Assembly (NCBI GenBank): GCA_012963885.1
Contig: DTUY01000384.1
Location: 53,572-95,464 of the forward strand
Length of the DNA stretch: 41,893 nucleotides
Direction: 5' to 3'
Origin: Candidatus Poribacteria bacterium
GTDB taxonomy: Bacteria > Poribacteria > WGA-4E > UBA9662
The notes under the pieces are model-generated. The model saw only the letters and a program-made list of their open reading frames with translations. It was not told where the DNA came from and ran no database searches. Position numbers and translations under genes: made by a program. Positions 33,747 through 41,893 of this stretch are shown piece after piece. Each line of letters starts with the position of its first letter. Position 1 is the first letter of the stretch.

Positions 33747-35648
33747 CTAATTAGTAAATTGAATTTTTCGGATATCACCAACCGGATCTGTGACGGTCCG
33801 TCGTAACCAGGTTTCTGAGATCGGTTCAAAACGCCCGTATAACTGAGTTGTACCAATCTGGAATTCAACCTCCTGAGGTCCACCAAAGGTTGCCATCTCC
33901 CATTGGTCAGTTAATCGGGCAGTAGACAGATCCTCGATCAATTTCCTAACGTCTTGTCCCTTTGGCGTATAACGAAGTTCAGCACCAATCGTGGCCCCAT
34001 AACGACGGTAAGTCGATTCGGGCAATTCACGCATATCCGGAAACTCAATAAGACGTAATCCGACAAAAAGATGATCGTTTTGGCGTTCGATTACCAGTTT
34101 TGGAGTCGTAAGTTCAGGGTCGCAGGCAACGAAACAAAGACCCAGTGAAGCATGACCACTTCGAACGACTACCGTGCCTTCGGCTGCCCCTTGGTAGGTG
34201 TCAACAGATTGAATACTATTGACAATTACATCGTCAATAGTATTCAATCTGGGAAAAACCACAAACGCTTCTAACGTTTGCACAGTCCACCTTTCTTGCC
34301 TTTTCGGTAAATATATGATCAAAGCCGTCGGCCCGGACTGAATGGCAAAGGGACGGCCATCATCGCCCCAAAGTTTGGGGCCAATATCAAAGTTACCCCC
34401 ATGATGATGGTTCCGATATAGGTTCCTAACATCTGTCCCTGGCCTTTTACCGTTTTGGACAAACCGAGCAAACGCCTGTCCCAAATCTGATAATTTCTCC
34501 ACCGGTTTTCCAGTTCGCGTCCATTGAGCGATATAATTACCGTTTTGCATACCGTGGACATGTGCTTGGGACGCAGTCCCAACCGAAAGGTTATCATCCA
34601 TCCAAGTTGTTAGATCAGCAATGCCCCCAGGAATCCATGTCAACACATCTTCGTTTCCCAGTTTGACCATCGCCTGTTCAGCCGATGCCGTGATAGTAAC
34701 TGGCGTTTTTTTTCTTAAAGCGATTTCACTGACATCAACCGGATGACGATGCGCTAACAATGGGAGAATTCCACCATAAGCATGATCATGACCATGCTCA
34801 TAATCATAAGCAACCTCTTTATCATAGAAGGCCCCCCACATCATGTCAGCCAGCATCAAGACAATACCCGATCCCCCGAAGAGACTGTCGTGATAGGCTC
34901 GACTCCATGGACCACACAACTGCTTAATTCTAGGGTGCCATCGCCACGCCATCTCAGACCAGAGGTGACGCTCCAATTTCTCGGCCAGATGAATGGTGCG
35001 TTTCTCACCGAACAAGCAGATGATCCTCAGTAAAATTAGCGTTACCGGGTGATAGGTGGGACTGTTAAATTCAGGGATAGTGCCGTGTGCAGCAACCATG
35101 TCCGTTAACTTTTCAAGTGCTTCGATCCCTCTATCAATATGATCCAATCTATCAAACATGACACCTGCTATAATTCGTCCGGTCCAGTTACCAAGCGGGA
35201 TATTGATGTTTCTGCCCGCCATAATATCCTCACCATCTGAATCAATAAAGCCTCGAATTGCCTGATGGAAATTTTTCCGATCTTCGTCATCCAGAAGCGG
35301 ATCTATTTGAGCAAGTGCCAAGGCCTCAGCCATCATGTTGAAATGTCCTCCGGCGCTACCAATTTTTTTCAATAGTTCTTTGCCGGCTTTGATCCTTTTC
35401 GGCTCTCCACTCAGCAGAAAGGCGATAGCACAGTATAAGCTGGATCTAGTATCTGGCCCCGGATGCTCATCCCCTTCAACCATACCTGTTTTCGGATCAG
35501 TAAACCGATCGGCATATTCGCAAGCAACCTGTACCACGCGTCTAGCCTGAGGTGACAAGTGTGAAATCTGATCATCTTCATCCCAGTAAATGATCTGATT
35601 ATTTGACAAAGCGTCTGTAGATTGGTTCAAATTTGGTTGCATGGGCAC
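33747..35648 (-). CDS. Polysaccharide-lyase-like (toroid plus beta-sandwich) protein
   Basis: 633 residues, no signal peptide. The first about 290 residues are helix-rich with toroid-like spacing and the motif E-F-N-S-P-T-Y-H at 193-200, followed by a His/Trp-rich part (E-M-A-W-R-W-H-P-R, G-P-W-S-R-A-Y-H-D, H-G-H-D-H-A-Y-G-G). The rest is strand-rich. S-P-T-Y after a toroid strand recurs in heparinase-II/III-like and related lyase families, with Tyr/His as general acid-base pair. I cannot name the family, and a glycosidase is possible. It is the first gene of the four-gene minus-strand unit. Its coding sequence contains a perfect 19-bp inverted repeat. Confidence 0.65.
   Translation of the reverse strand: MPMQPNLNQSTDALSNNQIIYWDEDDQISHLSPQARRVVQVACEYADRFTDPKTGMVEGDEHPGPDTRSSLYCAIAFLLSGEPKRIKAGKELLKKIGSAGGHFNMMAEALALAQIDPLLDDEDRKNFHQAIRGFIDSDGEDIMAGRNINIPLGNWTGRIIAGVMFDRLDHIDRGIEALEKLTDMVAAHGTIPEFNSPTYHPVTLILLRIICLFGEKRTIHLAEKLERHLWSEMAWRWHPRIKQLCGPWSRAYHDSLFGGSGIVLMLADMMWGAFYDKEVAYDYEHGHDHAYGGILPLLAHRHPVDVSEIALRKKTPVTITASAEQAMVKLGNEDVLTWIPGGIADLTTWMDDNLSVGTASQAHVHGMQNGNYIAQWTRTGKPVEKLSDLGQAFARFVQNGKRPGTDVRNLYRNHHHGGNFDIGPKLWGDDGRPFAIQSGPTALIIYLPKRQERWTVQTLEAFVVFPRLNTIDDVIVNSIQSVDTYQGAAEGTVVVRSGHASLGLCFVACDPELTTPKLVIERQNDHLFVGLRLIEFPDMRELPESTYRRYGATIGAELRYTPKGQDVRKLIEDLSTARLTDQWEMATFGGPQEVEFQIGTTQLYGRFEPISETWLRRTVTDPVGDIRKIQFTN
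34205..34251. repeat. Perfect 19-bp inverted repeat (9-nt loop) inside the lyase-like gene
   Basis: Left arm CAGATTGAATACTATTGAC (34205-34223) is exactly complementary to the right arm at 34233-34251; the loop is AATTACATC. Pairing stops at A34204/G34252. The arms are read through in frame, giving L-N-T-I-D-D-V-I-V-N-S-I-Q-S-V. A 19-bp perfect stem by chance within coding DNA is very unlikely. Confidence 0.95.
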
Positions 35649-35984
35649 CCCAATTCTTATTTTGCAATTTTAACTTAGATAATATCGTAATAGTACTAAG
35701 AACTTATCCTTCATGCCAACAGCAATCATTTCATCTAAACGCAGCAAAAGGAACATCTCCAAAAGAACAATCCTCAGTATATCACAAGTAAAAATTCGTG
35801 TGCAGTTACCATAGTACAATTTCTAGAAAAGATCAGAGACAGTAGATTACTAGATGCAATTTGGTAAACAGATTTCTCATTTCATCAGAAAGGTGATATA
35901 ATCGCCATAGTGTCATTGGCCTATAGTCAGAAATTTGCAAGTTCACTTTTCAAATATTGCATTGCAAAAGCATAGATTCCCAAC
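35649..35984. other. Divergent intergenic region with an extended -10 promoter
   Basis: 336 bp between the minus-strand unit and the DUF255 gene; no gene. A TG-A-TATAAT extended -10 element (TATAAT at 35897-35902) lies about 80 bp before the DUF255 start, with a weak -35 (TTTCTC, 35873-35878). The minus-strand unit's promoter should also lie here but is not clear. Confidence 0.45.
35894..35902 (+). promoter_or_regulatory. Extended -10 element before the DUF255 gene
   Basis: TGATATAAT: TG one base before a perfect TATAAT, the extended -10 form that tolerates a poor -35 box. The start codon at 35985 is 82 bp further on. Activity is inferred. Confidence 0.4.
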
Positions 35985-38063
35985 ATGAAAAACACGCCTA
36001 AACACACGAATCGATTGATCGATGAAACCAGCCCATATTTGTTACAACACGCTCATAACCCTGTAGATTGGTATCCTTGGGGTGAAGAAGCGCTGAATCT
36101 AGCCAAAGAGCTGGACAAACCGATTCTGCTGAGTATTGGCTATTCTGCTTGCCACTGGTGTCACGTCATGGAACGGGAATCTTTCGAAAACGAAGAGATT
36201 GCTGCCATCATGAATAAGCACTACATCAATATTAAAGTCGATCGAGAAGAACGACCTGACCTGGATGAGATTTATATGAGTGCCGTTCAAATTATGACCG
36301 GTTCCGGCGGGTGGCCCATGACAGTCTTTTTGACACCAGATCGGAAACCATTTTATGGCGGAACCTACTTCCCTCCCGACGATCGGTATGGACGCCCCGG
36401 CTTTCCCAAACTACTGGTGGCTGTTAAGGATGCCTATCAAAACAAACGGGCAGATATTGATGAACAAGCGGAAAAATTAGTGTCTCATATCAACCAAATT
36501 TCTAACCCGAAAAGTGTAGACGATTTATTATTGGATGACAAGATTATCGAACAGGCTTTCTATCACTATCAAAACCGATTTGACAGTCAACATGGAGGAT
36601 TTGGTCAGGCACCAAAATTCCCACCCGGAATGGGATTGATTTTGTTATTGAGATACTGGAAAAGATCAGGAAACTCACGGGCACTGCATATAGTCGAATT
36701 CACCTTGGAAAAGATGGCGCGAGGCGGAATGTACGATCAACTCGGAGGTGGATTTCACCGATATTCGACTGATGAAATATGGTTAGTTCCCCACTTTGAG
36801 AAAATGCTCTACGATAACTCACTTCTGACTGTTGCTTATTTGGAAGCATTCCAAGCCACCAGCAAACCTTTTTACCGAGAAGTGGTTGAAGAAACACTAG
36901 ATTATGTCTTACGCGAAATGTACAATCAGCAAAATGGTGGTTTCTATTCCACTCAGGATGCCGACAGTGAAGGAGTGGAAGGGAAATTCTTTGTCTGGAC
37001 ACCGGGTGAAGTTGAGCAGATTCTTGGTCAAGCCGATGCCAAAATTTTCTGCGATTTCTACGATGTCACCGACCACGGCAATTTTGAGCACCAAAACATT
37101 CTCTGGGTCAAAACCCCGGCTGACTTATATGCAAAAAAAATAAAAATTGATCAAGCTAATTTAGTCAATATTCTAAATAGATGTAAAAAGAAACTTTTCG
37201 AGATCAGAGACAAACGAATCAAACCTGGACTAGACGACAAAATCCTGACTAGTTGGAACGGCTTAATGATCCGCAGCATGGGACTTGCTTACCAAATACT
37301 GGGTGATCTACGCTATCTGGAAGCTGCCGAAAAATCAGCCAAATTCATCCTGACTGAACTTGTACGAAAAAATGGGCATTTATTGCGAACTCATCGCGCT
37401 GGTAAGAGTCATCTGAACGCCTGTTTAGAGGATTATTCCTATTTCATTGCAGGGCTAATCGAACTCTATCAAGCCAGCTTTGATCCCTACTGGCTGAGAG
37501 AAGCAGATCGACTTAATCAAATCATGATCAGCCAATTCTGGGATCCTCAAAACGGCGGTTTTTTCTTTACCGGAAAAGATTATCCAGAACTGATTGTCCG
37601 TTCCAAGTCAGCTTATGATGGGGCTACGCCGTCCGGCGCTTCAATGGCTATTCACGTTCTGTTACGGCTAGCCATACTTCTCAACCAACCCGACTTGATT
37701 GAGAAAGCGAAGACCACTTTCTCACTCTATGATCACGCCATGAAAACGGCACCATCCGGATCAGCTCAGATGCTATGCGGAGTTGATTTTCTAATTGACA
37801 CTCCAAAAGAAATTGCTATCGTCGGCAATCCATTAAGCGAACAAACACAAGAAATTCTGAAGAATATCCATCGCCGCTTTGTTCCTAATAAAGTGGTCGC
37901 CCTATTGAATCCAAATACAGAAGACAGGCAGAAAATTGAAGAACTGATACCGCTACTAGCCAGCAAAACGTCAATTGATGGGAAGACAACGATCTATGTT
38001 TGCCAGAACTACGCCTGCCAGCTACCGACAACTGATGTTGGTGACCTGGACAAACTACTCTAA
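35985..38063 (+). CDS. DUF255/SSP411 thioredoxin-domain protein (YyaL/SPATA20-like)
   Basis: 692 residues, the full length of this family. The N-terminal thioredoxin-like domain starts [21 protein letters not shown] and carries the redox motif [11 protein letters not shown] at about 53-63. [10 protein letters not shown] follows, and G-G-W-P-M-T-V-F is the cis-Pro-type loop. The C-terminal part is an (alpha/alpha) barrel with G-G-F-x-R-Y-S-T-D and H-F-E-K-M-L-Y-D-N repeats. The family is universal but of uncertain function (linked to redox control, and to cellobiose 2-epimerase-like folds). No partner genes; its own promoter is proposed upstream. Confidence 0.93.
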   Translation: MKNTPKHTNRLIDETSPYLLQHAHNPVDWYPWGEEALNLAKELDKPILLSIGYSACHWCHVMERESFENEEIAAIMNKHYINIKVDREERPDLDEIYMSAVQIMTGSGGWPMTVFLTPDRKPFYGGTYFPPDDRYGRPGFPKLLVAVKDAYQNKRADIDEQAEKLVSHINQISNPKSVDDLLLDDKIIEQAFYHYQNRFDSQHGGFGQAPKFPPGMGLILLLRYWKRSGNSRALHIVEFTLEKMARGGMYDQLGGGFHRYSTDEIWLVPHFEKMLYDNSLLTVAYLEAFQATSKPFYREVVEETLDYVLREMYNQQNGGFYSTQDADSEGVEGKFFVWTPGEVEQILGQADAKIFCDFYDVTDHGNFEHQNILWVKTPADLYAKKIKIDQANLVNILNRCKKKLFEIRDKRIKPGLDDKILTSWNGLMIRSMGLAYQILGDLRYLEAAEKSAKFILTELVRKNGHLLRTHRAGKSHLNACLEDYSYFIAGLIELYQASFDPYWLREADRLNQIMISQFWDPQNGGFFFTGKDYPELIVRSKSAYDGATPSGASMAIHVLLRLAILLNQPDLIEKAKTTFSLYDHAMKTAPSGSAQMLCGVDFLIDTPKEIAIVGNPLSEQTQEILKNIHRRFVPNKVVALLNPNTEDRQKIEELIPLLASKTSIDGKTTIYVCQNYACQLPTTDVGDLDKLL

Positions 38064-38107
38064 CTTACCCAAGTACCTCGGCATCGATATGGAATGACGT
38101 TGCCTTG

Positions 38108-38535
38108 CTATCGTTGCTTCTTTAGCGCCATCTGACATACCATATCCAAGTCAATCATACCCGTATCGCCATATTCAACCTCTATTCCGACATTTTTCTT
38201 CGGCATAACAAATTCGAGGCCACGCTCGCCGAACCTTTCACTGAGCGGGTCGGCCCCTTATCAGCAATAATCCTAGCCAGTTCTTTTGGGATGGCCAAGC
38301 CAAATTCTCGGAACTGCAATCCTTCCAATAACTTTACCTCACCCAGCGGGGCCGAATCGAAATCAGCACCGAAAGAATAAGGGTACATATCCCCTTGCCA
38401 TCAGATACCACCATCCACTTCGTACCTTTTCCGTCTTTGCTCTTTGTAACACCGAAGCTCCCTTTTTAGCTGAAGCGAAACTACCATCCGCAAAGTTTTC
38501 TTTCCATTGGTCACCCGCGATAAATTTTTCTCTTT
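38108..38535 (-). mobile_element. Decayed IS5-type DDE transposase
   Basis: On the minus strand three frames join into a transposase core: A-D-G-S-F-A-S-A-K-K-G-S-F-G-V then K-D-G-K-G-T-K-W-M-V-V-S-D-G (first DDE Asp region) down to about 38395; then F-G-A-D-F-D-S-A-P-L-G-E-V-K-L-L-E-G-L and I-I-A-D-K-G (second Asp) in another frame; then, after a further shift near 38240, D-P-L-S-E-R-F-G-E-R-G-L-E-F-V-M-P-K-K-N (the 'L-x-x-R-G-I-x-x-V-I-P' block), ending at TAG 38108-38110. At least two frameshifts plus missing N-terminus. No terminal inverted repeats were found, so the element ends are unknown. Confidence 0.7.
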
Positions 38536-38623
38536 ATACCATAAAAATTTCCTTTTACAGCATAGTACGAAGAAGACATTTAACGACGCAAACTTATTTT
38601 TTTACTTCTAAAACAACTTCTAA

Positions 38624-39367
38624 TCATTCAGTCACTTGACTAAACCAGATGTCGTAGATCGAACCAATGATAATGGTTGCTAACGAAATTGCCATCAACA
38701 TACCACCAAGATATACAGTGTAGGCAAAGATGGGACTAATCAAACGGGTTAACCACCAAGATGTAATGTCGATAAACATGGCTACAAACGGGAGTACTGC
38801 ACCGAACAGTCGGATAGTTGGACGAAAGGAGGTAAGTAAGAAAATCATTGAAAGTAAAAATGAGAAAACTCCGAAACCAAAAGCGTGATAGTGTGTAAAT
38901 CGCGCCAGCCACCCAATTGACGGCCCCATATCAGGTTCAGCAGAAGCATAAACCTGTTCGTAAGTTTCTAAAGGATAATCTGGGCGTTCATCATAAGGAT
39001 GGCAACTAATGCAATTGTCCTCAAATATATATTGGATTTCCTGATATCCCTGCTCTGTACGACCTTGTGCGATCCACTCTTCGATAGAGATCTTTTCCTC
39101 TTGGCTTGACAAATATTGCTCCATAGAACCGTTAATCTTGCTACCAAGCAAGGTTCGTCCTCGATTTCCTCGGTAAGTGATCTCAATATCACGGATTGTT
39201 GCTAAGCCTAAGCCACTTGTATCCCCGTCTGCCCGCCGCGTGTTAATTTGCAGGTTAAGCTGGGCAAAGAGATAGGAGTACCCCATCATTAATACAAACA
39301 GACTGACAACAATTTTATGTGACCATGACAGTTGGTTAAGTTTCACTAGTGTTAATTCCATACTCAC
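38624..39367 (-). CDS. Membrane protein with a CxxCH haem c motif
   Basis: 247 residues. One N-terminal membrane anchor (I-V-V-S-L-F-V-L-M-M-G-Y-S-Y-L-F-A), an extracytoplasmic stretch of about 110 residues holding C-I-S-C-H (E-D-N-C-I-S-C-H-P-Y-D), then four to five hydrophobic segments in the second half with T-H-Y-H-A-F-G-F-G near the first. C-x-x-C-H is the covalent haem c site; the H-Y-H-x-F-G next to the membrane could give haem b ligands. It looks like a respiratory or redox membrane subunit, but I do not recognise the family. ATG 39367 and 39361 are both possible. It diverges from the PorV-like gene. Confidence 0.65.
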   Translation of the reverse strand: MSMELTLVKLNQLSWSHKIVVSLFVLMMGYSYLFAQLNLQINTRRADGDTSGLGLATIRDIEITYRGNRGRTLLGSKINGSMEQYLSSQEEKISIEEWIAQGRTEQGYQEIQYIFEDNCISCHPYDERPDYPLETYEQVYASAEPDMGPSIGWLARFTHYHAFGFGVFSFLLSMIFLLTSFRPTIRLFGAVLPFVAMFIDITSWWLTRLISPIFAYTVYLGGMLMAISLATIIIGSIYDIWFSQVTE

Positions 39368-39420
39368 CAGGTAGACTTGACAAAACCTCTGGCTCGCGCA
39401 TAGTATATATCATTATAAAG

Positions 39421-40029
39421 ATGGTAAAGTCAAATCAAACGCTATTTTGTTATTTTGCGATTTTCATTTTGTCAGGGGGGATACCATCTTTCTCTAAAGA
39501 AGAACACCCAGAAATAGGTGCCCGCCCGATTGGTATGGGTGGAACGTTCATTGCTATAGCGGAAGGTAGCGCTGCCATTCGTCGAAACCCTGGAGGTCTC
39601 GCACGGTCTGAAGAATACACTTTTGAATTCAATCAAAGTCCATCCAAACTGTTTGGTCAACTCAGACACAACTATTTGAGCCTCGTCTTGCCACGCACTG
39701 AACGAACAGCAGTAGGAATAGACTGGGGACAGATTGGATTTGAAGATGATGAACTTTCCGTCAACCGTAACAGCTTTCACTTTACCTATAGCTATGTGCT
39801 GACTGATATTATATCAGTGGGTGCAAATCTAAAGTACCTAACCAACTCGGCCAGTCTGGACTTACAAACAGTGGGATCTGACATCGGTTGGGGGAGTGAT
39901 CTCGGCATTTTTATCGAATCAATCAGAAACATAAACCTCGGCTTTTTTGTACAGGACTTCATCGGAAAATGAAAATGCTTGGCCTCAAACGGGAGCAAGC
40001 TAAAACTTCTGAGTAACACTGTCACATAA
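39421..40029 (+). pseudogene. Truncated PorV/UPF0164-like outer-membrane barrel protein
   Basis: From ATG 39421, a signal peptide (L-F-C-Y-F-A-I-F-I-L-S-G-G-I-P-S) leads to A-R-P-I-G-M-G-G-T-F-I-A-I-A-E-G-S-A-A-I, then R-N-P-G-G-L-A, the hallmark N-terminus of PorV/PorQ/UPF0164 barrels (G-x-G-x-A-x-x-A-x-x-x-x-x-x-x-x-N-P-A-G-L-A). Strand-like alternation continues to F-F-V-Q-D-F-I-G. TGA at 39970-39972 ends the frame at about 183 residues, half the usual 300-400. A W-P-Q-T-G piece in a neighbouring frame and K-L-L-S-N-T-V-T beyond suggest decay up to 40029 rather than a natural end. The role (outer-membrane export or fatty-acid-transport-like barrel) would be lost. Confidence 0.65.
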
Positions 40030-40218
40030 TAGAGACACTCCTACCCCATACCACCATGCAATTTTTCAATAGGTAAGGAAGCAGTGATTATATTGTCTCG
40101 AAGTCGGCATATATTTTGCTCACAATCACCAAATGGAAACAGCATAAAAATATCAAGTAATGCAAATATTAATTGGCTCGTAAGGCGATAACAAATATAT
40201 CTGCAAAAAGTAGGGAAT

Positions 40219-41299
40219 ATGACATCAATTGGAGACCAGCTTGAAGGGACTACTGATGAATTCAAGCCTATGCCAACGGATGGCGACATTTGTCAGGATT
40301 CTTTTTTAATTGATTTCAGCCATCCTCCAGCTCTTCCAAAGCGCTACCCCCAGACTGACCACAGTAATGATATGCTGAAAATTTATCTGAGTGAGATTGG
40401 ACGTATTCCAGATTTATCATACCAAGATGAATTGAATCTCTTTACTAAAATCAAGAAGATGGAGACACGTATAGCAGAATGCCAGATGCCGCTAAAGAAA
40501 CTTGACGCCCAAAATAATAAAAGCCTTGTACTGGACAAGTGGGTTCAAACAATAGACCTACAACAGCAAATTCGCATTATAACTTCACGAATCTCCGTAG
40601 CGAGGGATCGCATCATTGAAGGGAATTTGAAACTTTCCGTTCACATTGCTAAAAGGTATCAAGGTCGTGGTTTAGATCTAACAGATCTGATTCAAGAAGG
40701 AAATATCGGCTTGATCAAAGCAACCAGCCGGTTCGACTGGGAACGTGGAGTGAAATTCAGCACCTATGCTTCATGGTGGATACAACAAGCTATTAACCAG
40801 GCGATAATTGATAGAGGTCGCACAATTCGTCTCCCCGCGCACGTCTTTGATGTGCTAAGAAAGTTAAAACGTTCAAAAAACTACTTGCTCCAATCCGGTA
40901 TCCGTGAACCTGAATCAGATAAAATTGCTGAAGTTAGCGGTATGTCCATTAAAAAGGTTGAATCACTAGAACAAATAATGCCGCAGACAGTTTCGCCTGA
41001 CAACCCAATAATTCAAGACAAATTTGAAGTTCATGATCGCGTTTCATCCACGTCAACTTTAGATCCACTTACCCATCTGATATATAAAAATAGAACTAAA
41101 ATTGTCAGACAGCTGGTTAACGAACTGCCAGAGAGAGCAGAAAATTCTTCGACTTCGATACGGCTTGGACGGTGAAGGAGAACGAAGCTTACAAGAAGTT
41201 GGTAATATATTCAACCTTTCTCGCGAACGTATTCGTCAGATCGTGGCATGTGCTTTCAACCAACTGAAATCACACAAATTGCTCAATCATGCCCAATAA
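40219..41299 (+). pseudogene. Sigma-70 family sigma factor (RpoD/RpoS-like), frameshifted before region 4.2
   Basis: From ATG 40219 (AGGGA upstream): region 1.2 (D-M-L-K-I-Y-L-S-E-I-G-R-I), region 2 (N-L-K-L-S-V-H-I-A-K-R-Y, D-L-I-Q-E-G-N-I-G-L-I-K-A, F-S-T-Y-A-S-W-W-I-Q-Q-A-I), region 3 and the start of region 4 (L-V-N-E-L-P-E-R) are in one frame. At GAGAGAGCAG (41131-41140) the frame changes: Q-K-I-L-R-L-R-Y-G-L-D-G-E and region 4.2 with S-L-Q-E-V-G then L-S-R-E-R-I-R-Q-I continue to 41299. Restoring one GA dinucleotide gives an uninterrupted protein of about 360 residues. Without it the product lacks the -35 recognition helix. The lesion is in a short GA repeat, so mutation, slippage switching and sequencing error are all possible. 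It is not the full primary sigma (no long region 1.1). Confidence 0.85.
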
Positions 41300-41692
41300 C
41301 CCAAGTTGCCTCCTTTAAAATGAAAGACAATTGATACTGAAAGCAACGATAAATAAGAGTGCCTTCAGTTGCAACCCTTTAGCCGCGTACGACGCAATTG
41401 GGTAGCAACCTCTCGCTCAACTGTTTGCCATCTCCATCCGATTTCGATGATACTATTGAGTACCCCTCACCCTTGGTGACGATTGACGTTTCAGACTTTT
41501 CTTCTCTATCAGCTTTAGCTCAATGTCGGTCCCCTTTCCAAGCTCCTCCTCCCGGTAATCACTATATGTCTTGTCTGTCAGCGTAGACGGCCACTCCAGA
41601 AAGCAGGTCGAATTAGTAGCCCCAGAGTCATTCGATATCACTAACACACCCTAAAGTGAATAAAAACTCAACCGATTGTTCCATTTCTATAA
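41300..41692. other. Gene-free stretch after the sigma factor
   Basis: 393 bp. A minus-strand open frame of 64 codons (41453-41647) has no recognisable domain or ribosome-binding site. Nothing else stands out. Confidence 0.4.
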
Positions 41693-41893
41693 CAGGAAAA
41701 GTTTAATGACGTAGAAGTATCCCCCTTGCTCTATGGTGACTTGCTTTGCATCTGTGCGGCACTGGGCTCAATTGCTATGTTTGGAATTGCAGCCCTCTAC
41801 GGCATTGTGGTCAATGACGCCATTGTTTTGATTGACTTCATCAACAAAAGGAGATCAGGAAACGGGGATGTTACGGAAGCAATTGTAATCGGT
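41693..41893 (+). pseudogene. Fragment of an RND (AcrB/MexB-type) efflux transporter, runs off the edge
   Basis: The frame opening after TAA 41690-41692 reads M-F-G-I-A-A-L-Y-G-I-V-V-N-D-A-I-V-L-I-D-F then K-R-R-S-G-N-G. The string G-I-x-A-L-x-G-I-V-V-N-D-x-(I/L)-V-L-(I/V)-D-F-I-N is the C-terminal-half hallmark of RND pumps, about 900 residues into a full protein. A stop sits directly upstream in frame and no start or earlier pump sequence is seen, so the N-terminal part is missing: a truncated relic, or a frame break whose other side is decayed. The rest lies outside the window. Confidence 0.7.

Noticed and set aside
1..41893. tRNA or rRNA genes
   Set aside because: Reading the gaps by eye showed no cloverleaf with a T-arm GTTC and CCA-type end and no rRNA-like sequence; a covariance-model scan was not possible.

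Overview
The window looks like a chromosomal piece of an uncultured FCB-type bacterium, close in gene content to Poribacteria or Latescibacterota. The signs are Bat (BatC/BatD) proteins, a TonB receptor of the 'NVRGFNQRN' type, a PorV-like barrel, three phytanoyl-CoA dioxygenase (PhyH) family proteins, sulfatases, an SSP411/DUF255 protein, and large DUF6785-like and DUF6798-like membrane proteins. The phylum is an inference from gene families, not from a marker phylogeny. TTG starts are used (rsfS, argS, the TPR lipoprotein) and TGA is an ordinary stop.

Layout. 1-8.2 kb is housekeeping: the tail of a probable ftsZ; a minus-strand group of TPR/BatC, BatD, gamma-carbonic anhydrase and a DJ-1/PfpI protein; then a tight plus-strand operon nadD-yacG-yqeK-rsfS-argS followed by a DCC thiol-oxidoreductase. 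8.3-12.6 kb holds a TPR lipoprotein with a recent 102-bp internal duplication and a wrecked TonB-dependent receptor. 12.9-17.7 kb is catabolic/accessory: SDR, PhyH, sulfatase, MFS transporter. 17.7-19.1 kb is a gene graveyard with relics of a GH31 glycosidase, a WD40 protein and a TIR-domain protein. 19.1-25.6 kb is visibly more GC-rich: a Rieske/amidohydrolase pair, a sialidase-like protein, a secreted toroid-like protein and a sulfatase relic. 25.7-29.9 kb carries the two large membrane proteins. 30.6-35.6 kb, on the minus strand, has a hotdog thioesterase and then a compact four-gene unit (lyase-like protein, SUMF-domain protein, two PhyH oxygenases). 36-41.9 kb holds a DUF255 protein, a decayed IS5-type transposase, a membrane protein with a CxxCH haem site, a truncated PorV-like barrel, a frameshifted sigma-70 factor and an RND-transporter fragment at the edge.

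How it fits together. The accessory genes point to breakdown of sulfated or otherwise decorated glycans and oxygenation of small organic molecules, as in sponge-associated or marine particle-associated lineages. About ten broken genes in 42 kb (TonB, GH31, WD40, TIR, sulfatase, transposase, PorV-like, sigma, RND, perhaps an ABC ATPase) suggest ongoing gene loss, while the housekeeping operon is intact. Some single lesions could be assembly or sequencing errors.

The best candidates for something undescribed are the lyase/SUMF/PhyH/PhyH unit at 31.3-35.6 kb, which also contains a perfect 19-bp inverted repeat inside the lyase-like gene, and the pair of large membrane proteins at 25.7-29.9 kb next to secreted glycan-active proteins. 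No CRISPR array, tRNA or rRNA was recognised.
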